From Regnicoccus frigidus (lineage in GTDB: Bacteria; Cyanobacteriota; Cyanobacteriia; PCC-6307; Cyanobiaceae), in the NCBI GenBank assembly GCA_025194985.1, contig JAOANE010000046.1, positions 1-64,000 of the forward strand: 64,000 nt of DNA, in the 5' to 3' direction. Below, one piece after another: positions 47,936-56,575 of the stretch. Position 1 is the stretch's first letter; every line of letters starts with the position of its first letter. The position numbers and the translations under genes are program-made. Under the pieces are notes generated by a model. That model searched no databases, had not been told where the DNA came from, and was given only the letters and a program-made list of their open reading frames with translations.

Positions 47936-49738
47936 ATGACGCGTTCCAGCCACGGACCGGTCCCCAATGCCACGGAACGCGAAGAGCCGCTGCTCCGCAT
48001 CGGTGAGCTGCAGCAGGCGGACCGGCGGGCGATCGAGGCCTGCGCGGCGATCGATGCCCGTGGCTGGCAGCAGCACAGCTGCCTGCCGCTGCAGCAGCTC
48101 GGCGAGAGCCTGGTGGTGGCGGTGCCGGCCAATTGGGAGGCCCAGCAGCGCAACGCCCTGGCAACGGCCGTCGCTAAAGGCGGGCTTCAGATCGAGTTCC
48201 GCTTCGCTCTGAAGCAGGAGATCGATACCGTGCTGGCCGAGCGGATGGCGCAACGCCAGCTTGAACGGGCGCCCAGGCCGGCCAACCCGGGCCTCCCCCC
48301 CGCACCGGCCGCTGCCGTGAGCCGGTTTTCGCTGCTCGATGACCTCAGCCTCGAGGATCAGCAGACCGAGGTGCCGGACGACCAAGACCGGGACGCCACG
48401 CTGGATCTGGAGGCCAACCTCTCGGCCCCACAGTCCTCACCGGTGATCAGCCTGGTGAACCGGATCCTGATCCAGGCCCTCGACACCGACTCCAGCGACA
48501 TCCATGTAGAGCCACAGGAAGATGGGTTGCAGATCCGCTTTCGACAGGACGGGGTGCTCCACCCCCTGGAACAACTGCCGAAACGGCTGATCCCAGCGAT
48601 CACCTCCCGGCTGAAGATCATGGCCGAGCTGGATATCGCCGAGCGCCGCATGCCCCAGGACGGGCGCATCCGCCGGATGTACAAGGGCCGCCGCATCGAG
48701 CTGCGGGTCAGCACCTTGCCGGGCCGCTGGGGAGAAAAGGTGGTGCTGCGGCTGCTCGACAGCAGCAGCACCCAGCTCAGCCTCGATGCCTTGATTACCG
48801 AACCCGCTGCCCTGGCCCAGGTGCGGGCCCTTGGCTGCAAACCGTTCGGAATGATTCTGGTCACCGGACCGACCGGATCGGGCAAGTCCACCTCCCTTTA
48901 TGCCCTGCTCTCGGAGCGCAACGAACCGGGCATCAACATCTCGACGGTGGAAGATCCGATCGAATACATGCTCAAGGGAATCACCCAGACCCAGGTGAAT
49001 CGGGACAAGGGCTATGACTTCAGCACGGCCCTGCGGGCCTTTATGCGCCAGGACCCCGACGTGCTGTTGGTGGGCGAGACCCGCGATGGTGAAACTGCCA
49101 AGACGGCGATCGAGGCCGCCCTGACGGGACATCTGGTGCTGACCACCCTGCATTGCAACGATGCGCCGAGTGCGATCGCTCGCCTGCAGGACATGGGCGT
49201 GGAGCCGTTCATGGTCAGCGCCTCCCTGCTGGGCATCGTTTCGCAGCGGTTGCTGCGCCGGCTCTGCATGACCTGCCGCAGCCGTTACCACCCCAGCGAA
49301 GAAGACCTGGGCCATTTCGGCTTGTTTGCCAGCCAGGAGGAAACGATTACTTTTTATCGGGCCAATCATTCCCCCAATGCCGAACAGTCTGTCTGCCCAA
49401 CTTGCCAAGGAAGGGGATACAAGGGACGGGTCGGAGTGTATGAGGTGCTACGAATCAATGAGGCCCTGTCTACCGCAATCGCCCAGGGGGCCAGTACGGA
49501 TGTGATCCGCCGACTTGCCTTGGATTCAGGCATGAAAACCTTGCTCGGTTATGGCCTGGATTTGGTCAGGAGGGGATACACAACCCTGGAAGAAGTTGAA
49601 CGAATGCTGCTCACGGATACCGAACTGGAATCCGAGCGCCGTTTGCGCGCTCTCACCACCTTGACCTGCCAGGGCTGCGGAGCTGGCCTCAGGAGTGAGT
49701 GGCTGGAATGCCCCTACTGCCTCGCGCCAAGGGCCTGA
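47936..49738 (+). CDS. pilB: Type IV pilus assembly ATPase PilB (GspE family) with C-terminal zinc ribbon
   Basis: PilB powers pilus extension. The 600-residue protein has an N-terminal GSPII_E-like domain and the ATPase core: SSDIHVEPQEDGLQIRFRQD, Walker A MILVTGPTGSGKSTSLYALL, ISTVEDPIEYMLKGITQTQV, Walker B RQDPDVLLVGETRDGETAKT and the His box GHLVLTTLHCNDAPSAIARL. The usual tetracysteine site is CMTCRSRYHP and CPTCQGRGYKG. Unusually, a second four-cysteine site ends the protein (Cys578, 581, 592, 595; TCQGCGAGL and ECPYCLAPRA). It starts the plus-strand pilB-pilT-pilC group. Confidence 0.94.
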   Translation: MTRSSHGPVPNATEREEPLLRIGELQQADRRAIEACAAIDARGWQQHSCLPLQQLGESLVVAVPANWEAQQRNALATAVAKGGLQIEFRFALKQEIDTVLAERMAQRQLERAPRPANPGLPPAPAAAVSRFSLLDDLSLEDQQTEVPDDQDRDATLDLEANLSAPQSSPVISLVNRILIQALDTDSSDIHVEPQEDGLQIRFRQDGVLHPLEQLPKRLIPAITSRLKIMAELDIAERRMPQDGRIRRMYKGRRIELRVSTLPGRWGEKVVLRLLDSSSTQLSLDALITEPAALAQVRALGCKPFGMILVTGPTGSGKSTSLYALLSERNEPGINISTVEDPIEYMLKGITQTQVNRDKGYDFSTALRAFMRQDPDVLLVGETRDGETAKTAIEAALTGHLVLTTLHCNDAPSAIARLQDMGVEPFMVSASLLGIVSQRLLRRLCMTCRSRYHPSEEDLGHFGLFASQEETITFYRANHSPNAEQSVCPTCQGRGYKGRVGVYEVLRINEALSTAIAQGASTDVIRRLALDSGMKTLLGYGLDLVRRGYTTLEEVERMLLTDTELESERRLRALTTLTCQGCGAGLRSEWLECPYCLAPRA

Positions 49739-49854
49739 TCTTGTGCCAAGTGCCTGACCAGTGGCTCGGCTGCAGTATTGGACTGGCGGGGAGATCAGGA
49801 GATCCATTGGATTCAGCTCTAGATCCTGAGCGATTCTTTCGTTAAAACAAGCCA

Positions 49855-50934
49855 ATGGAGCTGCAGATTCAAGACTTGATGGGGCAGCTGATCCAGGAGA
49901 AAGGCAGCGATCTCCATCTCAGTGCTGGCCAGCCCCCCTTCGGCCGCTTCAATGGGGAACTGCGGGTCATGCAGGCCGCCAGGCTCTCAGAGGACGACTG
50001 CAATCGCATGATCTTCTCGATTCTCAACGATGGGCAACGCCAGCACCTAGAGCAGACCTGGGAGCTCGATTGCGCCTATGGCCTTCGTGATATCGCCAGA
50101 TTTCGCGTCAATGTCTATAGCCAGAATGGGTCCTACGCTGCTTGCCTTCGTGCTCTGAGCAGCAAGATCCCGGCTGCTGGGGAGCTGGGACTGCCTGCCG
50201 TTGTGATCGAGACAACAAAACGACCTTCCGGGCTTGTGCTGGTCACAGGGCCGACCGGCTCCGGCAAGAGCACCACCCTGGCTTCGCTGCTTGATGAGAT
50301 CAATCACACGAGTTCTAAGCATATTCTGACGATTGAAGATCCGATTGAGTTCGTCTATCAGAGTGATCGCAGCTTGATTCATCAGCGCCAGCTCAACGAA
50401 GACACCAAGAGCTTCAGCAATGCCCTCAGAGCAGCGTTGCGTGAAGATCCCGACGTGATCCTGGTGGGGGAACTGCGCGACCTCGAAACGATTCAGTTGG
50501 CGATCACGGCCGCCGAAACCGGTCATCTCGTTTTCGCCACGCTCCACACCAGCTCCGCCGCCCAGACGGTGGATCGGATGGTCGACGTGTTTCCCTCCAA
50601 CCAGCAGACCCAGGTACGGGTCCAGCTCAGCGGCAGCCTCGCGGCGATCTTTGCCCAGACCCTCTGCCTGCGCAGCGACCCCAGTGGCCATGCGTTCGGC
50701 CGGGTGATGGCCCAGGAAATCATGGTCAACACACCGGCTGTAGCCAACCTGATCCGGGAAGGCAAAACAGCTCAGATCTATTCCCAGCTCCAGACCGGCG
50801 GCCAGTTCGGCATGCAGACCCTGGAGAAGGCCCTCGCCGCGTTGGTCGCCGAGGGTGCCATCAGCTTCGATGAGGCCCGCTCCCGATCCACCAGGCCCGA
50901 CGAGCTCAGCCGCCTGATCAGCAGCCAGCGCTGA
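49855..50934 (+). CDS. pilT: Type IV pilus retraction ATPase PilT
   Basis: PilT retracts pili and supports twitching and DNA uptake. 359 residues: the N-terminal domain GSDLHLSAGQPPFGRFNGEL, Walker A LVLVTGPTGSGKSTTLASLL, the Asp box ILTIEDPIEFVYQSDRSLIH, Walker B LREDPDVILVGELRDLETIQ and the His box GHLVFATLHTSSAAQTVDRM. AIFAQTLCLRSDP is the family arm. No tetracysteine is present, which separates it from PilB. It follows pilB after 116 bp and precedes pilC by 10 bp. Confidence 0.96.
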   Translation: MELQIQDLMGQLIQEKGSDLHLSAGQPPFGRFNGELRVMQAARLSEDDCNRMIFSILNDGQRQHLEQTWELDCAYGLRDIARFRVNVYSQNGSYAACLRALSSKIPAAGELGLPAVVIETTKRPSGLVLVTGPTGSGKSTTLASLLDEINHTSSKHILTIEDPIEFVYQSDRSLIHQRQLNEDTKSFSNALRAALREDPDVILVGELRDLETIQLAITAAETGHLVFATLHTSSAAQTVDRMVDVFPSNQQTQVRVQLSGSLAAIFAQTLCLRSDPSGHAFGRVMAQEIMVNTPAVANLIREGKTAQIYSQLQTGGQFGMQTLEKALAALVAEGAISFDEARSRSTRPDELSRLISSQR

Positions 50935-50944
50935 GCGGATCGCC

Positions 50945-52198
50945 ATGGCCGCCTTCCTCGCCACCTTCACCACACCCCGAGGAGTCACCAAGCAACTCCG
51001 GGTCACGGCGCACGACCTGGTCAGTGCCAAACGGGATCTGCGGCGTCGCGGCATCCTGGCTCGCTCGATTGTTCCGCTCACGGCCAGTTCCTCCGCTTTG
51101 GCCGCCAAAGGCAAGCCGGGCCATCGACTCCAGCTCGACCTCGGCAAAGTGTTCGAGGCCAGCCCCAGCGTTCGGGACAAGGCGCTGTTCGCGAACAAGC
51201 TCGCGGTGCTGATCGACTCGGGTGTGCCGATCGTGCGCAGCCTGACGCTGATGGCCAATCAGCAGAAGAAGCCCCTGTTTCGGCGATCGCTGGAGGCGAT
51301 CAGCCAGAACATCAGCCAGGGCGAAAGCCTCAGCAGTGCGATGCGCCAGTGGCCCAAGGTCTTTGATCGGCTCAGTGTGGCGATGATTGAAGCGGGAGAA
51401 ACGGGTGGTGTCCTCGATGAAACCCTCAAACGATTGTCGATTCTGTTGGAGCAAAATGCCAAACTGCAGAATCAGATCAAGGGAGCCTTGGGGTATCCGG
51501 TCGCCGTTCTGGTTATCGCGGTGGCCGTGTTCCTAGGGATGACGATCTTCCTGATCCCCACGTTCGCGACGATCTTCGATCAGCTCGGTGCCGAACTCCC
51601 TTGGTTCACCCAGATGATGGTTGGCATCAGTGCGTTGTTGCGCTCACCGTTTTCGATCTATTTGATCGGTGCCCTGATTCTGGCGGCCTGGTTGTTGCGT
51701 GGCTTTTACAAAACCCCGACTGGCCGCCGCAGGGTTGACGCTGCATTGCTGAAGCTTCCCCTGTTCGGCGATCTGATTCTGAAAACCTCCACGGCTCAGT
51801 TCTGCCGCACGTTCAGTTCCTTGAGCAAGGCGGGTGTTCCGATTCTCACGGCCCTTGAAATTGTGCGCGATACGGTCGGCAATGCGATTATTGCTGATGC
51901 AATCGCCTTCTCAAGTCAGGAACTCCAGAACGGGATTCCCTTGAGTGAGGCGCTCGCCCGAAAATCCGTCTTTCCAGACATGGCACTGAGCATGCTGGAA
52001 GTGGGAGAAGAAACCGGTGAAATGGACAAGATGCTCTCCAAGGTTGCCGATTTCTACGAAGATGAGGTTGCATCCACGGCAAAAGCGCTCACGGCCCTGC
52101 TGGAGCCAGCCATGATCGTGATTGTGGGCGTCATCGTGGCGGCCATTCTGCTGGCCATGTACATGCCGATGTTCTCGGTTTTCGACAAGATCAGGTAG
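50945..52198 (+). CDS. pilC: Type IV pilus inner-membrane platform protein PilC
   Basis: PilC anchors the pilus base and couples PilB/PilT to the fibre. Two tandem T2SSF domains are visible: FANKLAVLIDSGVPIVRSLT with ALGYPVAVLVIAVAVFLGMT, then FCRTFSSLSKAGVPILTALE with a C-terminal membrane helix (PAMIVIVGVIVAAILLAMYM). A central helix pair (SPFSIYLIGALILAAWLLRG) completes three membrane segments. 417 residues. The last 8 bp overlap the end of the opposite-strand flavoprotein gene. Confidence 0.95.
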   Translation: MAAFLATFTTPRGVTKQLRVTAHDLVSAKRDLRRRGILARSIVPLTASSSALAAKGKPGHRLQLDLGKVFEASPSVRDKALFANKLAVLIDSGVPIVRSLTLMANQQKKPLFRRSLEAISQNISQGESLSSAMRQWPKVFDRLSVAMIEAGETGGVLDETLKRLSILLEQNAKLQNQIKGALGYPVAVLVIAVAVFLGMTIFLIPTFATIFDQLGAELPWFTQMMVGISALLRSPFSIYLIGALILAAWLLRGFYKTPTGRRRVDAALLKLPLFGDLILKTSTAQFCRTFSSLSKAGVPILTALEIVRDTVGNAIIADAIAFSSQELQNGIPLSEALARKSVFPDMALSMLEVGEETGEMDKMLSKVADFYEDEVASTAKALTALLEPAMIVIVGVIVAAILLAMYMPMFSVFDKIR

Positions 52199-53516
52199 GC
52201 GTTTCCCGGGTTGGCAACTTTCCTGTAGGCACCGCTGCCACCGCCTCAGTTGCAGCCGCTGCCGCAATCGCCTGGCCGGCCAGCCAGCCTGAGGTCCAGC
52301 AATGCTGAAAATTGAACCCACCGGTCACGCCGTCGATATCGAGCAGTTCCCCGGCGAAGAACAGCCCAGGTTGCAGGCGGCTCTCCATCGTGGCCATCGT
52401 CACCTCCCCCAGGTTCACTCCACCGGCGGTGACGAATTCCTCGCCGAAGGGGCCGCGGCCGCTCACCGCATAACAGCTGGCGCGCAGGGCCGTGATCAGG
52501 CGCCGTTGCTCGCTGCGGCCCAGGTCAGCCCAGCGCTTCTGCCCGCTCACGTCGTTGGCTTCCAGCAGATGGATCCAAAGCCGCCGGCTCAGTTCCGGCC
52601 ACGGGCGCCAGTTGCACAGCAGCCGCTTGGCTTGCTCGATCCGGGCCGAGCTGAAGGCCGCCTCCAGCTCGGCGGCGGGCCTGCCGCCGCTCCAGTCGAC
52701 CCGCAGCTGGGCGTGGTAGTTCTGCTCTTTGAGGGCACGGGCGGCGAAGGCGGTCAGCCGCAGGGTGGCCGGGCCGCTCAAGCCCCAGTGGGTGATCAGG
52801 GCCGTTCCCTGCTGCTCGAAGCGCTGGCCTGGCAGTAGCAGTTCCAGACCCACCGGGTCCATGACAACGCCGCTGAGCTCAGCTAGGGGGTTGGCGTCCA
52901 GCGCCAGGGTGAACAGCGAAGGCACCGGAGCCACCACCCCATGGCCCAGCTGGGTTGCCAGTGCCCGCCCGCTGGGGTGCCCGCCGGTGGCCAGCAGCAA
53001 GCGGCGGCTGCGCAGCTGGGCTTGTTGGCCGCGCTCCTGGCTGTGGGCCGGCAAGCGCAATTGCAACTCAAATCCCCCCTGCTCCAGGGGCTGGGCGCCC
53101 CGCAGGGCCGCGCCGCGCCAGACGCTGACCCCGGCGGCGGCGGCCGTCGCTTCCAGCAACGCGACCACGGAGCTGGAACGGTTGCTGCGCGGGAACAGGC
53201 GCCCATCGGGCTCTTCCACCAGCTCCAGGCCGCGGCTGGCAAACCAGGCCAGGGTGTCGCCGGCGGCAAAGCGACTGAAGGTTCCGCGCAGGGCCTTGCT
53301 GCCCCGGGGGTAATGGCCCACCAGCGCTCGCGGATCCCAGCAGCCATGGGTGACGTTGCAGCGGCCACCACCACTGATCAGGACCTTGCCGAGTGGCTGC
53401 AGGGTGGCTTCAAGCAGCAAGACTCCTTTGAGCCCCCTCTCCGCTGCTGTGATGGCAGCCATGTAGCCGGCCGGACCACCGCCGGCCACCACCAGGGACT
53501 GATCAAAAGGCAGCAT
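52191..53516 (-). CDS. BaiN/HI0933-family NAD(P)/FAD-dependent oxidoreductase
   Basis: 441 residues from the ATG at 53516 (MLPFDQSLVVAGGGPAGYMA). The FAD-binding loop VVAGGGPAGYMAAITAAERG and the family hallmark KVLISGGGRCNVTHGCWDPR are clear. RRLLLATGGHPSGRALATQL and the C-terminal GEEFVTAGGVNLGEVTMATM, LFFAGELLDIDGVTGGFNFQ complete the fold. These flavoproteins of unclear substrate include BaiN and HI0933. It is head-to-head with dusA, with only 6 bp between start codons. Confidence 0.9.
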   Translation of the reverse strand: MLPFDQSLVVAGGGPAGYMAAITAAERGLKGVLLLEATLQPLGKVLISGGGRCNVTHGCWDPRALVGHYPRGSKALRGTFSRFAAGDTLAWFASRGLELVEEPDGRLFPRSNRSSSVVALLEATAAAAGVSVWRGAALRGAQPLEQGGFELQLRLPAHSQERGQQAQLRSRRLLLATGGHPSGRALATQLGHGVVAPVPSLFTLALDANPLAELSGVVMDPVGLELLLPGQRFEQQGTALITHWGLSGPATLRLTAFAARALKEQNYHAQLRVDWSGGRPAAELEAAFSSARIEQAKRLLCNWRPWPELSRRLWIHLLEANDVSGQKRWADLGRSEQRRLITALRASCYAVSGRGPFGEEFVTAGGVNLGEVTMATMESRLQPGLFFAGELLDIDGVTGGFNFQHCWTSGWLAGQAIAAAAATEAVAAVPTGKLPTRETPT

Positions 53517-53522
53517 GGGTGG

Positions 53523-54527
53523 ATGGGAGAGGGGCACGGTCAGCCGACGGCGACAGCCGCGTATCGCTTCAGTGTGGCGCCGATGATGGACTGCACCGAT
53601 CGCCACTTCCGGGTGTTGATGCGGCAGATCACTCGCCACAGCCTTCTCTACACCGAGATGGTGGTGGCGCAGGCCCTGCACCACGGCCGTCGCGACAGCC
53701 TGCTGGATTTCGACCCCTGCGAAAAGCCCCTCGCCCTCCAGGTTGGCGGTGACGATCCCCGCCTGCTCGCCGAAGCGGCCCAACTGGCAGCGGCCTGGGG
53801 GTATGACGAGATCAACCTGAACGTGGGCTGCCCAAGCGAGCGGGTGCAGAAGGGGCGCTTCGGCGCCTGCCTGATGGCTGAGCCTGCCCATCTGGCCCGC
53901 TGCGTCGAGGCGATGGCCCAGGGGCCCCTGCCGGTGACGGTGAAACACCGGATCGGCATCGACGACCAGGATTCCTACGCCGAACTCCTGGCCTTCGTGG
54001 ACACCCTGGCTGCCGCCGGCGTCGCCCGCTTCAGCGTCCATGCCCGCAAGGCCTGGCTCTCGGGCCTTGATCCCAAGCAGAACCGCACGATTCCGCCGTT
54101 GCGTTACGACCTGGTGCACCGGCTTAAGCGCGAACGACCGGAGCTTCTCTTTGAGCTCAATGGCGGTCTGCTGGAGTTGGCCGACTGTCAGGCCCAGCTG
54201 CCGCATGTGGATGGGGTGATGGTGGGTCGTGCCGCCTATGACCACCCGCTGCGCTGGGGGAGCGTGGATCGGGAACTGTTCGGGGTGGCTGACCACCAGG
54301 CCGCGTTGGCCTCGGCGGTGCTGCGCGGCCTGATTCCCTACGTCAGCCGTTGGTGTGAGGGCGGCGGCCGGCTCTGGCCGATCGCCCGTCACCTGGTGCA
54401 CTTGGTGGAAGGTGTGGCTGGTGCCCGCCACTGGCGGCGTCAGCTGGGGGAGGCCGCTGGTGTGCGAACGGCCGGGCCCGAAGTGCTGGAGCAGGCCGCT
54501 GTGACGCTGGAGCAAGCAGGCCTCTAA
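53523..54527 (+). CDS. dusA: tRNA-dihydrouridine synthase A
   Basis: DusA reduces U20/U20a in the D-loop of tRNAs with FMN and NADPH. 334 residues: the FMN start RFSVAPMMDCTDRHFRVLMR, LLYTEMVVAQALHHGRRD, the catalytic Cys in EINLNVGCPSERVQKGRFGA, VKHRIGIDDQDSYAELLAFV, FSVHARKAWLSGLDPKQNRT and LEGVDGVMVGRAAYDHPL-type sequence. The extended Dus helical domain follows. The ATG at 53523 is the first that clears the divergent flavoprotein gene. Confidence 0.93.
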   Translation: MGEGHGQPTATAAYRFSVAPMMDCTDRHFRVLMRQITRHSLLYTEMVVAQALHHGRRDSLLDFDPCEKPLALQVGGDDPRLLAEAAQLAAAWGYDEINLNVGCPSERVQKGRFGACLMAEPAHLARCVEAMAQGPLPVTVKHRIGIDDQDSYAELLAFVDTLAAAGVARFSVHARKAWLSGLDPKQNRTIPPLRYDLVHRLKRERPELLFELNGGLLELADCQAQLPHVDGVMVGRAAYDHPLRWGSVDRELFGVADHQAALASAVLRGLIPYVSRWCEGGGRLWPIARHLVHLVEGVAGARHWRRQLGEAAGVRTAGPEVLEQAAVTLEQAGL

Positions 54528-54557
54528 GGCGGTTCGCCACCGGCCTTCACGGCTTGC

Positions 54558-54893
54558 TCAGAGGGGGCGACTGCGGTCTTCCCAGCCCACGCTGCCGCGC
54601 TGGTAGCGCGGACGGGGGCCTCCATCCACCGGCTCAGGGCGCGGCGCGGCTCCCCGGGGCTCCGCCTTGTTGATGCGCAGGGGACGACCCATCAGCTCTG
54701 CGGCCTGCAGGGCCTCAATGGCCCGGTTTTCGCTGGCCGGCTCCGCCATCTCGACAAAGGCGAAACCGCGCTTGCGGCCGGTTTCCCGCTCTACAGGCAG
54801 GTTGCAGCTGGCAATGGCGCCAAAAGGAGCAAACAGTTCGGCTACATCACTCTGCTCTGCATGAAAGGGAAGATTACCTACGAAAATACTCAC
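54558..54893 (-). CDS. RRM-type RNA-binding protein
   Basis: 111 residues from a GTG start. One RNA-recognition motif: RNP2 is MSIFVGNLPF and RNP1 is KRGFAFVEM (GRKRGFAFVEMAEP). MGRPLRINKAEPRG closes the domain. A Gly/Arg/Pro-rich tail (GGPRPRYQRGSVGWEDRSRP) follows. Cyanobacterial Rbp proteins of this layout are cold- or light-responsive and some guide thylakoid mRNAs to the membrane; this member's targets are unknown. The upstream 170 bp is AT-rich. Confidence 0.92.
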   Translation of the reverse strand: MSIFVGNLPFHAEQSDVAELFAPFGAIASCNLPVERETGRKRGFAFVEMAEPASENRAIEALQAAELMGRPLRINKAEPRGAAPRPEPVDGGPRPRYQRGSVGWEDRSRPL

Positions 54894-55065
54894 GACAGGA
54901 AGGGATTGAATAGATCAGCAGTTGATGCAAAATGCTGCTGCGAAGCGAAATAAAGCTGACTCAAAAATATGAATTCCTCAATCAAATTCATTATCCAGAT
55001 TCATCGTCTGATGATTTTAAGGCCGATCTGCAAAGCCAGCAGGTTCTGGATCAAAGATTTAAGAA

Positions 55066-56538
55066 TCAATCCCTGATCGGTGGTTGCTCGCCAGTGGTCC
55101 CGGGGCCGAGCCGCACGCGGGCGAGGCGAACCTGCTCCTTCACCTGGGCAAATCCGGTGCCCCCTTCGCTGCGACGGGCCGCCACCACCTGGCGCGGGGC
55201 GATGGCGGCGTAGAGGTCGGCGGCAAAGGCCGGATGCAGCAGCTGCCAGCGCTCCAGGGGCAGGTCGCGCAGCAGCACCCCTTCGCCCAGGCAGGTTTTC
55301 ACCACACCGCCGACCAGCTGGTAGGCCTCCCGGAACGGCACCCCCCGGGCGACGAGATAATCGGCCACATCGGTGGCATTGGAGAAATCGGCCGCCACGG
55401 CCTGCTCCAGCCGCTCGGGGCGGAAGCTGATGCCCTCCTCGATCAAAATCGCCATCGCTTCGAGGCAATCTTCGGTGGTGCGGACCACATCGAAGAGGGC
55501 TTCCTTGTCTTCCTGGAAATCTTTGTTGTAGGCCAGGGGCAGGCCCTTGATCATCGTCAGCAGGCCCTGGAGATGGCCGAACACCCGCCCGGTCTTGCCG
55601 CGCACCAGCTCCGGCACATCCGGGTTCTTCTTCTGCGGCATCAGGCTGCTGCCGGTGGCGCAACGGTCGGTGAGCCGCACGAAGCTGAACTCCTCGCTGG
55701 CCCAGAGGATCACCTCTTCAGCCAGGCGGCTGAGGTGCACCAGGATCAGGCTGGCGGCGGCGCTGAATTCGACGGCGAAATCGCGATCGCTGACCGCGTC
55801 GAGGCTGTTGGCGTAGAGGCTTTCAAACCCCAGTTCGGCGGCGGTCTGGCGCCGGTCGATCGGGACGGGGGTGCCGGCCAGGGCCGCGGCGCCCAGGGGG
55901 CAGATGTTCACCCGCCGGCGCACGTCGGCCAGCCTCTGTCGGTCGCGCTCGGCCATCTCCAGGTAGGCCATCAGGTGGTGGGCCAGGCAGAGAGGCTGGG
56001 CCCGCTGCAGATGGGTGTAGCCGGGGATCAAGGTGTCGGTGTGGGCTTCGGCCTGCAGCAGCAGGGCCAGCTGGAAGCGCTCCAGACCTTGATCGATCCC
56101 GTCGATCTTCTGGCGCAGCCAGAGGCGCAGATCGGTGCCGACCTGATCATTGCGGCTGCGGCCGGTGTGCAGCTTCTTGCCCAGCGGGCCGAGCAGCTCG
56201 ATCAGGCGTCGCTCCACCGCGAAGTGGACGTCCTCCGCTTCCAGGCCAGGGTTGAAGCTGCCGGCGGCCGCCTCGGCCCGCACCGCCTCAAGCCCGGCGA
56301 TCAGGCCGTCGGCCTCAGCGAGGCTGATCACACCGCAACGGCCCAGCATGCGGGCATGGGCGATCGAGCCATCGAGATCCTGGGGAAGCAGGGCGAGATC
56401 GAAGCCGATCGAGGCATTGAAGCGCTCGATCGCCGGATGCAGGCCCTGCTCGAAGCGGTCGCTCCAGCCGCTGCTGCTGCCTGTGGTTCCGCTGCCAGTG
56501 CTCAGCCCTGCCTCCGCTGAGGAAATCTCCCCTTCCAT
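55066..56538 (-). CDS. argH: Argininosuccinate lyase
   Basis: ArgH splits argininosuccinate to arginine and fumarate. 490 residues: WSDRFEQGLHPAIERFNASI, KLHTGRSRNDQVGTDLRLWL, GYTHLQRAQPLCLAHHLMAY and the signature GSSLMPQKKNPDVPELVRGK with the catalytic Ser loop. The extra ~25 N-terminal residues are Gly/Ser-rich. It follows the PP2C phosphatase gene after 37 bp on the same strand. Confidence 0.96.
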   Translation of the reverse strand: MEGEISSAEAGLSTGSGTTGSSSGWSDRFEQGLHPAIERFNASIGFDLALLPQDLDGSIAHARMLGRCGVISLAEADGLIAGLEAVRAEAAAGSFNPGLEAEDVHFAVERRLIELLGPLGKKLHTGRSRNDQVGTDLRLWLRQKIDGIDQGLERFQLALLLQAEAHTDTLIPGYTHLQRAQPLCLAHHLMAYLEMAERDRQRLADVRRRVNICPLGAAALAGTPVPIDRRQTAAELGFESLYANSLDAVSDRDFAVEFSAAASLILVHLSRLAEEVILWASEEFSFVRLTDRCATGSSLMPQKKNPDVPELVRGKTGRVFGHLQGLLTMIKGLPLAYNKDFQEDKEALFDVVRTTEDCLEAMAILIEEGISFRPERLEQAVAADFSNATDVADYLVARGVPFREAYQLVGGVVKTCLGEGVLLRDLPLERWQLLHPAFAADLYAAIAPRQVVAARRSEGGTGFAQVKEQVRLARVRLGPGTTGEQPPIRD

Positions 56539-56575
56539 CCAACTCCGTTGCGGCCCTGGGGCTCAGCTTGACGCA

